From: Pseudomonadota bacterium
GTDB taxonomy: Bacteria > Pseudomonadota > Alphaproteobacteria > Sphingomonadales > Sphingomonadaceae
Direction of reading: 5' to 3'
Length of the DNA: 64,000 nt
NCBI GenBank assembly: GCA_039818985.1
Contig: JBCBSU010000002.1
Location: 434,001-498,000 of the forward strand
Within the stretch, counting starts at the first letter, position 1, and every line of letters begins with the position of its first letter. The translations under genes were made by a program, and so were the position numbers. Below are positions 48,485-56,779 of the stretch, piece by piece. Below the pieces are notes generated by a model. The model worked only from the letters and a program-made list of their open reading frames with translations, was not told where the DNA came from and did no database searches.

Positions 48485-49744
48485 TCAGGCGCGATCAGCC
48501 GGAAGCGCTTCCAGTGCTGGCTGTTCGGGGCATTGGCCATACCATTCGCGCCGGATCGCCGGATCGCTCTCTTCCGGTTCCTGTTGGCGACGCAGATGCT
48601 CGGCCTGATCCGGATCAAGCTGCCGCAACGCCCAGATTGCCGCGCCACGAACAATCGACGCAGGGTCCCGGGTCAGCACCGCCAGCTGCACCGCATAACG
48701 CGGATTTTCACTGTTTCCCGCAGCAATACAGGCGTTGCGCACGATGCGATCGCGGCCCGAGCGCTTGATTGCCGATCCGGCAAAGATCATGGCAAAGCTC
48801 TCCTTGTCGAGGGCCAGCAATGCGTCGAGATCGGGGCTGACAAATTCAGCGCGCGGCAGAAAGGTGCGGCTGCGCTGGGCGCTGCCGGCAAATTTGTTCC
48901 ACGGGCATATGGCGAGGCAGTCGTCACAGCCATAGACGCGATTCCCCATGGCATGGCGATATTCATGCGCAATATGGCCAGCATGCTCAATGGTCAGATA
49001 GGAGATGCAGCGCCGCGCATCGAGCTGATAGGGCGCCGGAAAGGCATTGGTGGGGCAGATATCCAGACAGGCACGGCACGAGCCGCAACTGTCGCGCCCG
49101 GCCGTATCAACCGGCAGCTCAAGGCTGGTATAGATAGCACCGAGGAAAAGCCAGCTACCATAGCCATGGCTAACCATATTGGTGTGTTTCCCTTGCCACC
49201 CTAACCCCGAAAGTTGAGCCAGTGGTTTCTCCATCACCGGCGCTGTGTCGACAAATACCTTGATCCCGACATCATTGGCATCACCGTTGTCCGGTGCGGC
49301 AGCGGGTGCGTTCTGCACCATCCAGCGGGCCAATGCCTTGAGTGCCTTTTTGACATGTTTGTGATAGTCGCCGCCCTGCGCATAAACTGACAGCAGGCCA
49401 TTATCCTTATGTGCCAAATGGTCGAGCGGGTCATGACCAGGTGCATAGCTCATCCCCAGCATGATTATCGAGCGGACGTCGGGCCATAATGTCCCCGGTT
49501 GGGCGCGCTGGTCCTTGCGGTTTTCCATCCACAGCATGTCGCCATGGCGGCCATGATTGAGCCAGTCGTGCAACCGCTTCCCGGTTTCTGGTTCCAGTTC
49601 CGGAGGCGCGATGCCGATATCGGCAAATCCAAGGCGTCTCGCCTCATCCGCCATTCGGGTGACAAAATCATCTGACAAAGCGGGTGCCTTTGCCGGTTCC
49701 GCCGCCTGCTCCTGGCCGCTTAACTTTTCCTTGCCGCCTGCCAT
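48485..49744 (-). CDS. queG: Epoxyqueuosine reductase QueG
   Basis: A cobalamin- and iron-sulphur-dependent enzyme performing the last step of queuosine synthesis in tRNA. The 419-residue product has an N-terminal cobalamin-binding region (SIIMLGMSYAP, YAQGGDYHKHVKKALKAL) and two 4Fe-4S motifs (SCGSCRACLDICPTNAF and YGCDDCLAICPWNKFA). C-terminal HEAT-like repeats follow (RNACIAAGNSENPRYA, IVRGAAIWALRQLDP). The first 20 residues are extra and polar. GAGGTAGC precedes the ATG. Confidence 0.94.
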   Translation of the reverse strand: MAGGKEKLSGQEQAAEPAKAPALSDDFVTRMADEARRLGFADIGIAPPELEPETGKRLHDWLNHGRHGDMLWMENRKDQRAQPGTLWPDVRSIIMLGMSYAPGHDPLDHLAHKDNGLLSVYAQGGDYHKHVKKALKALARWMVQNAPAAAPDNGDANDVGIKVFVDTAPVMEKPLAQLSGLGWQGKHTNMVSHGYGSWLFLGAIYTSLELPVDTAGRDSCGSCRACLDICPTNAFPAPYQLDARRCISYLTIEHAGHIAHEYRHAMGNRVYGCDDCLAICPWNKFAGSAQRSRTFLPRAEFVSPDLDALLALDKESFAMIFAGSAIKRSGRDRIVRNACIAAGNSENPRYAVQLAVLTRDPASIVRGAAIWALRQLDPDQAEHLRRQQEPEESDPAIRREWYGQCPEQPALEALPADRA

Positions 49745-49848
49745 GCTACCTCGCTATCCCGACCATAGTTTTGGCCCGATCACCTGGCCCGGAAACGATT
49801 AGGCCCGCAGGACGGGTTGGCCCGATGCGATTTGAAAGGGATATTTCA

Positions 49849-50784
49849 GTGCCGGATTATGCCATTGAGGCGCACGGGCTTGTCAAGAATTTTGACGGTT
49901 TCCGCGCTGTCGACGGAATCGATCTGCATGTGCCCCGGGGCAGCATATTGGGGATTTTGGGCCCCAATGGCGCGGGCAAGACCACGACCTTGCGGATGCT
50001 CTTGGGCATTATCGATCCGGATGCGGGTGCATGTCGCCTGCTCGGCAAGGCGCGGCCACTCGATGCGGCGCATGATGTCGGCTATCTGCCCGAGGAGCGT
50101 GGTCTCTATCCGGCGATGAAGGCCTATGATGCGATTGCCTTTATGGGCGCGCTGCGCAGCCTGCCGCTGGCCGAGGGCCGCGAGCGAGCACGCTATCTGC
50201 TGGAACAGGCGGGTCTAGGCCATGCTGCTGACAAGGAAGTGCGGATGCTGTCCAAGGGCATGGCACAGACGGTGCAGCTGCTTGGCACCATTGTTCATCG
50301 TCCCAAGCTGATCGTGCTCGATGAGCCATTTTCCGGACTCGATGCGTTGAACCAGGCCAAGCTCGAGCGGCTGATCCGCGATCAGGCCGAAGCCGGAGTG
50401 ACGGTGATTTTCTCGACCCATGTCATCGCTCATGCCGAGCGGTTGTGCGAGGATGTGGCGATTATCGCCGGCGGCCGGATACCATTTTCCGGCAAGGTCA
50501 GCGCTGCGCGTGACCGGCTGCGGCCCCAGGTCCGGCTGGAGACGCGCAGCCTTGATGGACCGTGGCGCGCTGCGCTGCCCCCCGATTGCCGACCCGAGGG
50601 CCATTTCTGGCATTTTACCCTGCCTGAAACCGGGGTGGAGCCGTTGCTGAAAGCGCTGGTCGAGGGTGATGCCGGGGTTGAATCGCTGGCGATTGAACGA
50701 CCCGGCCTGCATGACGCCTTTGTTGCCATTGCCGGTGAGGCCGCTGCTGCCGAAATGGATATAGAACAGGAGGAAGAGGCATGA
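49849..50784 (+). CDS. ABC transporter ATP-binding protein (NatA-type exporter)
   Basis: The energising subunit of an exporter. The 311-residue product has Walker A GILGPNGAGKTTTLRML, signature MLSKGMAQTVQLL and Walker B KLIVLDEPFSGLDAL. The His switch is FSTHVIAHAERLCEDVAII, and a C-terminal DUF4162-like domain follows. I chose the GTG at 49849 because AAAGGG lies 9 bases upstream. An ATG at 49825 is possible, and the frame is open to 49684 over the queG promoter. It overlaps the permease gene by four bases. The substrate is unknown; the family includes sodium, antibiotic and lipid exporters. Confidence 0.93.
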   Translation: MPDYAIEAHGLVKNFDGFRAVDGIDLHVPRGSILGILGPNGAGKTTTLRMLLGIIDPDAGACRLLGKARPLDAAHDVGYLPEERGLYPAMKAYDAIAFMGALRSLPLAEGRERARYLLEQAGLGHAADKEVRMLSKGMAQTVQLLGTIVHRPKLIVLDEPFSGLDALNQAKLERLIRDQAEAGVTVIFSTHVIAHAERLCEDVAIIAGGRIPFSGKVSAARDRLRPQVRLETRSLDGPWRAALPPDCRPEGHFWHFTLPETGVEPLLKALVEGDAGVESLAIERPGLHDAFVAIAGEAAAAEMDIEQEEEA

Positions 50785-52025
50785 ACGAGACCATCCGTGC
50801 CGCCTGGGTCATCGCCCGACGCGATTTTGCCGCGATCATCTTCTCCAAGGCGTTTTTCTTCTTCCTGCTCGGCCCGCTTTTTCCGGTCGGGCTTGGACTG
50901 GCGGCAGGCGGCCTGACCCAGCAGGTCACCCGCGAGATCGACCAACCGGTGGCAGCGATTGTCATGTCGGGCGATGATGCCGCCGCGATCGAAATGGCGC
51001 ACGCGGCGCTGACCCGGCAGATCGGCCCGCGCGGGTTGCCGGGAGTTCGCACTATCCTTCCCGATGGCAGTGGCCAAGAGCAGATTAATGCCCTGCTTGA
51101 CCATAGCCGCAGCGGTGCCGATCGGCTCGATGCGGTGTTGTCGGGCAGGCTGGACGCGCCGATACTGACCGCAACCGAGAGCTTTGCGGGCAAATGGCAG
51201 GGTCAGCTCAACCTGATGCTCGACCATGCGCGGTCGGGCGACATTGCCGGCGGCCCGTCGCTGACAGTAGAAACAGTGATGGCCTCGAGTGGCCAGTTGC
51301 AGCAGCAGCAGCGCTTTACTGCACAACTGGCCCAGGGGTTGCTGTTCCTGCTGACCATGCTGCTTGCCGGGATGGTGCTGTCCAATCTGGTTGAGGAAAA
51401 AACCAACAAGATCATCGAGATCCTTGCCGCCGCCATTCCCATTGATTCGATTTTCCTTGGCAAGCTGTTCGCGATGCTGGCCATGGCGCTGATAGGCATA
51501 TCGGTTTGGTTGGGATTTATTGGTGGCGGTCTGCTGCTGTTCTCGGACAGCGTACCGCAACTGCCGACACCGGCGGTTGGATGGCCGCTGTTCCTGCTGC
51601 TCGGCTTTGTCTATTTCTCCATGGCGTATCTACTGCTTGGCTCGCTTTTCCTGGGCATCGGCGCGCTGGCCACCACGGTGCGCGAGGTGCAGACGCTGTC
51701 AATGCCGGTGACCATGACCCAGGTATTGGTGTTCTTCCTTGCCGCCTATTCGGTGACCAAGACCGGTGAGCTGATCGAATGGGTGGCGGTGCTTTTTCCG
51801 CTGAGCTCGCCCTTTGCCATGCTGGCACGAGCGGCGCAGCAGGGCGACGTGCTGCAGCATGTTCTGGCGCTGGGCTGGCAGATCGGCTGGGCCTGGCTGA
51901 TCATCCGCTTCGGTGCCGGGATCTTCCGCCGCAATGTCATGAAGTCCGGCCCGCGCAACAAGAACCGCGGGAGTCTTTTTGCCAGTCTCGGCTTTGGGAA
52001 AGCGGCGGCGACGGTAAAAGACTAG
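50781..52025 (+). CDS. ABC-2 type transporter permease (NatB-like)
   Basis: A 414-residue membrane partner of the preceding ATPase. There is an N-terminal helix (about residues 25-45, FFFFLLGPLFPVGLGLAAG) and a large extracytoplasmic loop (about 50-180). A cluster of five or more helices follows (about 195-390) with FLLTMLLAGMVLSNLVEEKTNKIIEIL, the ABC-2 signature around the EKTN-x-IIEIL motif. The size fits NatB/YhaP-type permeases. The substrate is not readable from sequence. Confidence 0.92.
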   Translation: MNETIRAAWVIARRDFAAIIFSKAFFFFLLGPLFPVGLGLAAGGLTQQVTREIDQPVAAIVMSGDDAAAIEMAHAALTRQIGPRGLPGVRTILPDGSGQEQINALLDHSRSGADRLDAVLSGRLDAPILTATESFAGKWQGQLNLMLDHARSGDIAGGPSLTVETVMASSGQLQQQQRFTAQLAQGLLFLLTMLLAGMVLSNLVEEKTNKIIEILAAAIPIDSIFLGKLFAMLAMALIGISVWLGFIGGGLLLFSDSVPQLPTPAVGWPLFLLLGFVYFSMAYLLLGSLFLGIGALATTVREVQTLSMPVTMTQVLVFFLAAYSVTKTGELIEWVAVLFPLSSPFAMLARAAQQGDVLQHVLALGWQIGWAWLIIRFGAGIFRRNVMKSGPRNKNRGSLFASLGFGKAAATVKD

Positions 52026-52050
52026 CAAAAACAGGAATATGAGCAGGCAC

Positions 52051-52070
52051 TATTGACAATGTTGTCAATA
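52051..52070. promoter_or_regulatory. Palindromic candidate operator upstream of the P450 gene
   Basis: TATTGACAATGTTGTCAATA is a perfect inverted repeat of 9-bp arms around two bases, 95 bases before the P450 start. It contains a TTGACA -35-like hexamer, but I see no good -10 after it. The size and symmetry fit a TetR/MarR/LacI-type binding site. Confidence 0.5.
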
Positions 52071-52164
52071 CAGACAGACTGGTCTCGAAAAGCAACTGAT
52101 GATCGCTGGGAAACAGCGGCGCATTTAGGTTTTAGCCCATTGCTTTTGCAGGAGAGAATGACCC

Positions 52165-53478
52165 ATGGCCACCCAAGCAGCGATAGATACGTCAGGACTT
52201 ACGAAATCCCCAACCGCGGTTGAGGCACTGAAAAGCTGGTATAAGGACAATCCCCAGTCCTTTGATGAAAACGCCAATCCACGAGATGTCAGTCGCGCCG
52301 AACTCTATTCCAAAGATTTATGGCGTGCGCCCTTTGCCGAAATGCGCGTCAATGCACCCATCAACAAGGTCGAAGACTCCTTTTACGGCCCTTATTGGAA
52401 CATCACCTCGCATAAGGTGATCCAGCATGTCGAGGCACTGCCAGAGCTGTTCTCCTCCGATGTCAGCAATGGCGGCATTACCATCGCCGAACCACCCGAA
52501 GATTCGGATTTTGAAATGCCGATGTTTATTGCCATGGACCGGCCCAAGCATACTGGCCAGCGTCGCACTGTGGCGCCCGCATTTACCCCGGCCAAGATGA
52601 AAGAGATGGAGGCCGAGATTCGCCAGCGTACCGGCGAAGTGCTCGACAGCCTGCCCTGGGATGAGGAATTTGACTGGGTCGATAAGGTTTCGATCGAGCT
52701 GACCACCGGCATGCTGGCGATATTGTTCGACTTCCCCTGGGATGACCGGCGCCTGCTGACCTTCTGGTCCGACTGGGCCGGCGATGTTGAACTGACCCGT
52801 GCAAGAGAGCTGGAGGATAAGCGGCGCGATATTCTCTATGAAATGGGTGGTTATTTCATGCAGCTGTGGAATCAGCGGGTCAACGCCGAGCCGACACCCG
52901 ATCTGATTTCCATGATGATCCATAGCGAAGCCATGAATGACATGGATTTTCAGGAGTTTATGGGCAATCTGGTGCTGCTGATCGTGGGTGGCAATGATAC
53001 CACGCGCAACTCCATGTCGGCGGTAGCCTATGGCTTGAATCAATTCCCCGAACAGCGCGCCAGGCTGCAGCAGAACCCGGACCTTATTCCTAATGCTGTG
53101 CAGGAGATTATCCGCTGGCAAACGCCGCTGGCGCATATGCGTCGTACCGCGACGGAAGATACCGACCTGTTCGGCCATGAGATCAAAAAGGGAGATAAGC
53201 TGATCCTCTGGTACATCTCGGCCAATCGCGATGAAGATGTGTTCGAAGATGCCGACCAGATCATTGTCGATCGCGAAAATGCCCGGCGCAATCTCTCCTT
53301 TGGTTATGGCATTCACCGCTGCGTCGGTGCGCGTCTGGCAGAATTGCAGTTGCGGGTATTGCTGGAAGAAATGGCGGCACGGCGGATGCAGGTCGATGTC
53401 ACCGGTCCGATTGAACGGGTTCATGCCTGTTTCGTTCATGGCTATCGCAGCATTCCGGTCAAGCTCAGCAAATATTGA
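52165..53478 (+). CDS. Cytochrome P450, CYP153-like (terminal alkane/fatty-acid hydroxylase type)
   Basis: A soluble bacterial P450 that would use ferredoxin and ferredoxin reductase. The 437-residue protein has oxygen-activation helix I LIVGGNDTTRNSM, ExxR in AVQEIIRWQTPL and the haem Cys in SFGYGIHRCVGARLAELQLR. Its C-terminal pattern (HMRRTATEDTDLFGHEIKKGDKLILWYISANRDE) resembles CYP153 enzymes, which hydroxylate the end carbon of alkanes or fatty acids. Substrate is inferred, not shown. No ferredoxin gene is adjacent. AGGAGAG precedes the ATG. Confidence 0.88.
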   Translation: MATQAAIDTSGLTKSPTAVEALKSWYKDNPQSFDENANPRDVSRAELYSKDLWRAPFAEMRVNAPINKVEDSFYGPYWNITSHKVIQHVEALPELFSSDVSNGGITIAEPPEDSDFEMPMFIAMDRPKHTGQRRTVAPAFTPAKMKEMEAEIRQRTGEVLDSLPWDEEFDWVDKVSIELTTGMLAILFDFPWDDRRLLTFWSDWAGDVELTRARELEDKRRDILYEMGGYFMQLWNQRVNAEPTPDLISMMIHSEAMNDMDFQEFMGNLVLLIVGGNDTTRNSMSAVAYGLNQFPEQRARLQQNPDLIPNAVQEIIRWQTPLAHMRRTATEDTDLFGHEIKKGDKLILWYISANRDEDVFEDADQIIVDRENARRNLSFGYGIHRCVGARLAELQLRVLLEEMAARRMQVDVTGPIERVHACFVHGYRSIPVKLSKY

Positions 53479-53572
53479 GGCGCCGATATTGAACGCGTGG
53501 CCGGTTTGTAACCCTGATCCCATCGCTGGCGAATATCATGCTGGATAACTATATCTGGCAGAGGCAGGTGAT

Positions 53573-54082
53573 ATGACCATGAAACGCAGACATATATTGG
53601 CCGGACTGGCTGCGGGCGGTGTTGTCATGGCCGGTTCCGGCGTGACGCGCATCGGTGTCGGTGCGGCCCCCGCTTCTGCCAAGGGCAAACGCTTCCCGAT
53701 CACCCGCAGCGAGACCGAATGGAAAAAGCGGCTGACTCCGATGCAATATTATGTGCTGCGTCAGGAAGGCACGGAACGCGCCTTTACCAGCCCGCTCAAC
53801 AAGGAAAAACGCAAAGGCAGCTTTGTCTGCGCCGGGTGCAACTATCCGGTATTTCGTTCCGCCGACAAATATGACAGCCGCACCGGCTGGCCCAGTTTCA
53901 CCCGTGCTGTGCGCAGCAATATCGGCACCAGCACCGACTACAAGATCGGCATCCCGCGTACGGAAGTCCATTGTAGCCGCTGTGGCGGGCATCTGGGCCA
54001 TGTGTTCAATGACGGGCCGAAGCCGACCGGCAAACGCTGGTGCATCAACGGTGCGGCGCTGAAGTTCCGGCCTGAGAAATAG
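53573..54082 (+). CDS. msrB: Peptide methionine-R-sulfoxide reductase MsrB, exported form
   Basis: Repairs R-methionine sulfoxide in proteins. The 169-residue product has an N-terminal signal (MKRRHILAGLAAGGVVMAG) with a twin-arginine-like RRHIL, so it is probably exported, perhaps by the Tat route. The MsrB domain follows: zinc Cys pairs CAGCNYP and CSRCGGHLGHVF, SRTGWPSFT-like substrate motif and catalytic Cys in RWCINGAAL. An AGGTGAT site precedes the ATG. Confidence 0.93.
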   Translation: MTMKRRHILAGLAAGGVVMAGSGVTRIGVGAAPASAKGKRFPITRSETEWKKRLTPMQYYVLRQEGTERAFTSPLNKEKRKGSFVCAGCNYPVFRSADKYDSRTGWPSFTRAVRSNIGTSTDYKIGIPRTEVHCSRCGGHLGHVFNDGPKPTGKRWCINGAALKFRPEK

Positions 54083-54085
54083 AGC

Positions 54086-54454
54086 TCAGGGTGCGGCTTT
54101 CTGCTGCCACAACTCGATCTTCACGCCATCAGGGTCGATGATCCAGGCAAATTCGCCATAGCCCTCGTCGCTATGACCGAGGATGTCGACACCCTTGGCC
54201 TTGAGCTGCTCAAGAAACGCTGGCAGATCGTCGACCCGCAAATTGATCATGAAGCGCTCGCCGCTGGGCTTGAGATATTCGCCATCGGTAAAATGGCTGA
54301 TCAATGAATAGGGTTTGTCGCCACTTTCTTCCGACCAGTCGAGTTGCGGGCCATATTCGCCCTCCAGCCCCAGCATATCGGCATACCATTTGCGCGTCGC
54401 TGCGGGATCTTTCACAATGTAGAATATGCCGCCCAGGCCGGTGATCTTTGCCAT
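54086..54454 (-). CDS. Glyoxalase/bleomycin-resistance fold (VOC) protein
   Basis: A 122-residue VOC-superfamily protein. The first half is ITGLGGIFYIVKDPAATRKWYADMLGL; the second half contains FMINLRVDDLPAFLEQLKAKGVDI and ends FAWIIDPDGVKIELWQ (metal-ligand Glu). The reaction is unknown; the family includes metal-dependent lyases, isomerases and binding proteins. The first metal position, usually His, is not obvious (GGIFYIV), so a binding role is possible. GGGGGAGGC precedes the ATG at 54454; the longer frame to 54583 is rejected. Confidence 0.88.
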   Translation of the reverse strand: MAKITGLGGIFYIVKDPAATRKWYADMLGLEGEYGPQLDWSEESGDKPYSLISHFTDGEYLKPSGERFMINLRVDDLPAFLEQLKAKGVDILGHSDEGYGEFAWIIDPDGVKIELWQQKAAP

Positions 54455-54497
54455 ATCTGCCTCCCCCCATTTCCCTTGAGAGACGAGGTGTAGCATA

Positions 54498-56312
54498 TCA
54501 GCGCTGTGGCTGCACCCGCCACACCCTGAGACCCTTTGCCCCGGCAAAGGGTACCGGTTCGAGCCAGGCGGGAACTTCGTCATCGGACAGTGTCGCCATC
54601 AGGCCTTCCGGGTGCCGCATGGCATAGAGCCTCGGCTCGGCCAGACCCTCACAAAAGGCGACATAGTCGATATTCCGTTCCTGGGCGATGCTGTGCGCCT
54701 CATCGGGCGCGGATGAGAAGAAACGCACAATATCGCGCATGGCCGCGTCATTGCGGTGATGGCCGCTGGCCACAATATTATGGTCGGTGGCATAGAGCAG
54801 CGCCGGGCCGATATCGAGCGGCGTCATGAAATTGCTCCGTGGCAGCGCGTTAAGCGCGGCGATATTGCCGGGCAGTTCGCATTTCGCCGCCTCCGCTATG
54901 ATTTTGGTGACGCGCTCTATTCTGGCTGCGCGCTCGCTGACCAGTGCCGAGGCTGGTGCGATGACAAGACCGGGTGTGACCATCAGGAACAGGCCCAGAG
55001 TCGCGGCAACCCTCCGCAGCGGATTTTGCGTTGTACGCACCTTGCGCAACCAGTTCATGACCAGTCCCGCGGCCAGCGGCATGGCATAGAGGCTGGCAAC
55101 GGCCGATGCGCGTTCGACCAGTATCGCCACCGCCAGCGCTGCCAATGTCATCACGGTCAGGCGGCCCTGCACGCTGTGAAGCCAGGTGATAAAACTGTCA
55201 CCGTGCTGACGATAGTGTAGCCAGGCCGCAACCATCGCCAATAAGGGCAGCGCGAGTGTCTGACTTATGGCGACACCGGTCTGCCGCCATAAAGGCAGGC
55301 CCTCATAGACGCGCTCATACCAGAATTCGCGTACCAGCGGGTCGAGTTCGGCAAAAGCCCCGGTGGCGCATTGCGGCGCCTGTGTTGCGAGGATTGCCAG
55401 CGCAGTGCCGCCGGTGACCGCAAATCCTGTGATCAGCAGCAGCCGGTGCTGCGGATTCCACCATGCGAGTCCTGTCAGGGCCAGTGCACCGAACCCGAAT
55501 ATGACGATATGCACTGGCGCCAGCGCGTCGCAATATTGCACCAGCGCATCGCTGCTGCCGAGACGCGTGGCGGCAAACAGCGCCGCGCTGGCGCCAGCAA
55601 GCACGACCATGGCATTGGCCAGCCGGTGACGTTCTTCGGGATCGATAAGCCATAAAATGGCGCAATAGCCCATAAAGGCCGCTGCCAGCGGCAAGCCTTC
55701 CATCGAGATGCTGAGCCAGCCAGCCAGCGCCAGGCCGAGAACCAGACCGCCGCGTTTATGGTTACCGTCGATCAAGGCGCCCAGCGCCACCAGCGCCAGG
55801 GCGATCTGCCAGCCATGATGATCGATACGCATCGGCCGCAACTGATGGGTCACCGGAACGATCATGACCATCATGAAACAGGCGAGCATTGCTGCCTCAC
55901 GGCCGGATATTCTGGCGGTCAGCCGGGCGCCAAGCCACATCACCACGAACAGCGTCAGCAACGGCACCAGTACCAGCGCCACCAGCTCGGCGTTCCCACT
56001 GCCGACCAGCGGTGTGAACAGAAATATCACCAGTGCCAGCGGCAGGTCGACCAGCCGTGACCAGTGCATTGGCCCGCCTTGAGGCGGGTTCATGCGATAT
56101 TGGGTAACATCATACCAGCCCTGGCCCGCCAGCCAGTCGCGTACCTGGAGCAGGCGCAACAGGTCATCGGGATCGGGGAATTTTATCGTCGCGATGGCGC
56201 TGAAGTTGACGATCAGCAGCAGCGCAGAAACCGCCAGCCATGCCAGCGTCACCATGCCGAGCGGCAGGCGATCGGCGCCCATGGGAATGGTCATGATCTG
56301 TCTTTCCATCAT
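54498..56312 (-). CDS. GT-C-like polytopic membrane protein (putative glycosyltransferase)
   Basis: A 604-residue protein with about 11-13 membrane helices. A membrane-proximal loop near the N-terminus holds ATIKFPDPDDLLRLLQVRDW and PPQGGPMHWSRLVDLPLA, an acidic DPDD site like the first-loop acidic motif of GT-C enzymes. A second conserved-looking loop has PMRIDHHGWQIALA. The C-terminal 150 residues are soluble and mixed. The fold type would use polyprenyl-linked sugars on the outer face of the inner membrane. It overlaps gtrA by four bases. Function is inferred from topology and neighbours. Confidence 0.68.
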   Translation of the reverse strand: MMERQIMTIPMGADRLPLGMVTLAWLAVSALLLIVNFSAIATIKFPDPDDLLRLLQVRDWLAGQGWYDVTQYRMNPPQGGPMHWSRLVDLPLALVIFLFTPLVGSGNAELVALVLVPLLTLFVVMWLGARLTARISGREAAMLACFMMVMIVPVTHQLRPMRIDHHGWQIALALVALGALIDGNHKRGGLVLGLALAGWLSISMEGLPLAAAFMGYCAILWLIDPEERHRLANAMVVLAGASAALFAATRLGSSDALVQYCDALAPVHIVIFGFGALALTGLAWWNPQHRLLLITGFAVTGGTALAILATQAPQCATGAFAELDPLVREFWYERVYEGLPLWRQTGVAISQTLALPLLAMVAAWLHYRQHGDSFITWLHSVQGRLTVMTLAALAVAILVERASAVASLYAMPLAAGLVMNWLRKVRTTQNPLRRVAATLGLFLMVTPGLVIAPASALVSERAARIERVTKIIAEAAKCELPGNIAALNALPRSNFMTPLDIGPALLYATDHNIVASGHHRNDAAMRDIVRFFSSAPDEAHSIAQERNIDYVAFCEGLAEPRLYAMRHPEGLMATLSDDEVPAWLEPVPFAGAKGLRVWRVQPQR

Positions 56313-56740
56313 GCCCAGTGGCGAAAGACGATGCTGTTGCGCAGCACATAGGTCACGCCAAAGCTGATGACGATGGCGACAAGCTTGCCGATCCGCGCGT
56401 CAATGCCCGAGGCATCAGCAGTCCACACGATCAGCGCAGTGAGGCCGAGGCCAATCAATGCCGAGGCAAGGAACATTGCCTTTTGCCGGGTCCGGCGCAG
56501 GCCGCGATCAGCAACGCGTTCGGCAAAAACCAACCGGCTGGAGAGCAGCCAGTGCACCACTATGCCAATACAATAAGCCAGCGCCGCCGCCGCAGTTGCT
56601 GGTACAGCCAGAGCCAGAAACCCGAGGAAGCTGCCCATATCGGCGGCCAGCGCGACGACGCTCACCGCGCCATAGCGTACTACGGTGGCACCGCCAAAGC
56701 GCGTGATCCATGCTGTCCATAGCTGCTGCATCTTGTTCAT
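56309..56740 (-). CDS. GtrA family membrane protein
   Basis: A 143-residue four-helix protein of the GtrA group, which flips or carries polyprenyl-phosphate-linked sugars. FGGATVVRYGAVSVVALAADMGSFLGFLAL and VHWLLSSRLVFAERVADR (the N-x-x-W-like helix-3 start is VHWLLSSRLVF) are typical, and it ends FGVTYVLRNSIVFRHWA. It sits between the flavoprotein and the GT-C-like gene on the same strand. Confidence 0.88.
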   Translation of the reverse strand: MNKMQQLWTAWITRFGGATVVRYGAVSVVALAADMGSFLGFLALAVPATAAAALAYCIGIVVHWLLSSRLVFAERVADRGLRRTRQKAMFLASALIGLGLTALIVWTADASGIDARIGKLVAIVISFGVTYVLRNSIVFRHWA

Positions 56741-56779
56741 ACTGCCCCCGTCTGGTCATCACGCAGCGGTTGAAGCTTT

